Positions 6,114 to 7,542 of a DNA stretch of 7,542 bases are shown here, piece by piece; the first letter of the stretch is position 1; every line of letters starts with the position of its first letter. This stretch comes from Flavobacteriales bacterium (lineage in GTDB: Bacteria; Bacteroidota; Bacteroidia; Flavobacteriales_F; PHOS-HE28): the NCBI GenBank assembly GCA_024640205.1, contig JAHEFL010000065.1, positions 1-7,542 of the forward strand, read 5' to 3'. The position numbers and the translations under genes are program-made. The notes under the pieces were generated by a model, which had not been told where the DNA came from, searched no databases, and was given only the letters and a program-made list of their open reading frames with translations.

Positions 6114-7542
6114 TCAAAGATTGCGCTTCAACCACTCGGTCATCAGTGTGTAGAGATGCATGCGCGTAGGTCCGCCGTAGATCCCATGGTTCCGGTCGGG
6201 GTAGGAGAACTGGTCGAATTGTTTGTTCGCCTTCACCAGCGCATTGATCATCTCCGCAGCGTTCTGGAAATGCACGTTATCGTCCGCCATGCCGTGGATG
6301 AGCAGGTATTTCCCTTTGAGTTTGCTCACGTGGTCGATCGGGCTGTTGCGATCATACCCATCCCCATTGTCTTTCGGCAGCCCCATGTAGCGTTCCGTAT
6401 AGATGGTGTCGTAGTACCTCCAGTTGGTCACCGGTGCCACGGCGATCGAGGCCTTGAATACATCCGCGCCCTGCGTGATACAGAGGCTGCTCATGAATCC
6501 GCCATAGCTCCAGCCCCAGATCCCGATCCGGTCCTTGTCCACCCAGCTTTGTTCGCCGAGCCAACGGGCCGCTGCGATCTGGTCCTCGGTCTCGTATTTG
6601 CCCATCTGGCCATAGGTCACATGGCGGAACTCCCGTCCCCTGCGGCCCGTGCCGCGACCGTCCACACAGACCACAGCATAGCCTTTGCGTGCCAGCATGG
6701 TGTACCACAGGTGGTTCCGGCCCTCCCACTCATCCAGGGTCTCATTGCTGTTCGGTCCACTGTACTGGGTCATCAGTATCGGGCAACGTTCACCCTCCTT
6801 GAGTCCCGGTGGCTTCAGCATCCACCCATTAAGTGTGATCCCTTTGTCGGTCGTCAGCGTGAAGAACTCCTTCGGCACCTGACCGTATTCCGCGATCGTT
6901 TTTTTCAGCCGCTCGTTGTCCTTCAGCACCTTAACCTGCCTGCCGTTCTCATCGTGAAGCGTGACCACAGGTGGTGTGTTCAGCGTACTGCGGGTATTGA
7001 TGAAGTAGCGGAAGCCCTCACTGAATTCCGCATCGTTCTTGCCACCTTTCGGCGATAGTTCACGGAGGCCTTTGCCGTTCAAGCCCACGGTGAGCACGGC
7101 CTGCTCTGCCGGGCTATTGTTCGCACCGGTGAAGATCACCCGCTTCTTGCGGTCATCGACGCCCATCACCTCCACCACGTCCCATTCACCGGAGGTCAGC
7201 GCCATCGGATCTCCGCCAAAAGGCACATAGAGGATATGGTTCCATCCGCTCCGTTCGCTTGTCAGTACGAAACCTTTGCCGTCGGCTGTGAAGTGCAGAT
7301 CATCCGTTACTTCCACATAGGTATCGCTGGTTTCCTTGTACACCACGTTCGGCACGGGCGGCACGGCGCGTTGCCGAAGATCCACGGTCATGATCTCCTT
7401 CACCTGCTGCAACCGGTCCATGCGCATGAACCAGAGCACCTCATCATCCGCGGTGAAGCCAAGGCGGGCTATGTATTCCGCATCGTGCGGGATCAGGGTG
7501 GTCTTTCCGCTCGCCAGATCGTAGACTCGCAGGCTCACGGTA
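6114..7542 (-). CDS. Dipeptidyl peptidase IV-type serine peptidase (S9 family), C-terminal part
   Basis: S9B peptidases of this type cleave dipeptides from peptide N-termini, favouring Pro or Ala at the second position, usually in the periplasm or at the outer surface. About 475 residues are visible; the frame is open past the right edge, so the N-terminus with any signal peptide and the first propeller blades are missing. Residues counted from the GTG at 7538: about 1-220 are the end of the beta-propeller and about 225-474 the alpha/beta-hydrolase domain. The triad is complete: S344 in GWSYGG, D419 in HGMADDNVHF and H451 in RNHGIYGG. Other DPP-IV marks are Y259 in QYSGPNS (oxyanion tyrosine), VDGRGTGRRG (292-301), YYDTIYTERYMGLP (375-388) and N421. 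The Glu pair that binds the substrate N-terminus lies in the missing part, so strict dipeptidyl activity cannot be confirmed. The neighbouring peptide importer supports a role in peptide use. Confidence 0.95.
   Translation of the reverse strand, partial: TVSLRVYDLASGKTTLIPHDAEYIARLGFTADDEVLWFMRMDRLQQVKEIMTVDLRQRAVPPVPNVVYKETSDTYVEVTDDLHFTADGKGFVLTSERSGWNHILYVPFGGDPMALTSGEWDVVEVMGVDDRKKRVIFTGANNSPAEQAVLTVGLNGKGLRELSPKGGKNDAEFSEGFRYFINTRSTLNTPPVVTLHDENGRQVKVLKDNERLKKTIAEYGQVPKEFFTLTTDKGITLNGWMLKPPGLKEGERCPILMTQYSGPNSNETLDEWEGRNHLWYTMLARKGYAVVCVDGRGTGRRGREFRHVTYGQMGKYETEDQIAAARWLGEQSWVDKDRIGIWGWSYGGFMSSLCITQGADVFKASIAVAPVTNWRYYDTIYTERYMGLPKDNGDGYDRNSPIDHVSKLKGKYLLIHGMADDNVHFQNAAEMINALVKANKQFDQFSYPDRNHGIYGGPTRMHLYTLMTEWLKRNL

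Noticed and set aside
6899..6905. Run of seven A's (- strand) in the S9 peptidase as a possible frameshift or slippage site
   Set aside because: The reading frame continues normally through two Lys codons with conserved domains on both sides, and no downstream stimulator is evident.
6156..7058. + strand open frame of 300 codons antisense to the S9 peptidase
   Set aside because: Same reasoning: the - strand protein has a complete catalytic triad and conserved motifs, while the antisense product resembles nothing I know.

Overview
This 7.5 kb window looks like a chromosomal segment of a Bacteroidota bacterium, probably a fairly GC-rich, Flavobacteriales-like lineage. That assignment is inference from four things. 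The starts lack clear Shine-Dalgarno sites. The upstream regions carry TAnnTTTG-like -7 elements. The thioredoxin-fold and SirB1-like proteins have a Bacteroidota style. A dipeptidyl-peptidase-IV-type S9 peptidase sits beside a POT peptide transporter. There is no phage, transposon, CRISPR array, tRNA or rRNA in the window.

Layout. Positions 1-1389 (+ strand) hold the end of a surface-glycan gene cluster: the C-terminal two thirds of an ArnB/PglE-like sugar aminotransferase, then, 7 bp later, a small PglC-type phosphoglycosyl transferase. From 1422 to the right edge all genes are on the - strand. In transcription order (right to left) they are a DPP-IV-like S9 peptidase (start outside the window), a POT-family proton:peptide symporter, an exported thioredoxin-fold protein with a CGPC motif followed by an intrinsic terminator, a type II citrate synthase, and a SirB1/transglutaminase-like protein. 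The last gene converges on the glycan gene across a 32 bp gap.

How the genes work together. The aminotransferase and phosphoglycosyl transferase are consistent with making an amino sugar on a nucleotide carrier and loading it onto undecaprenyl phosphate to start a glycan. The peptidase and transporter form a plausible peptide-use pair: di- and tripeptides are released outside the inner membrane and then imported. The thioredoxin-fold gene lies 50 bp behind the transporter and is probably in the same transcription unit. Citrate synthase has its own leader, with a promoter-like element and three exact copies of an 8-mer, so it is probably a separate unit. No stretch without a gene exceeds 182 bp. 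I found no convincing new system. The most unusual non-coding signals are the triplicated AACGAACA repeat in the citrate synthase leader and the stable hairpin just after the citrate synthase stop codon.
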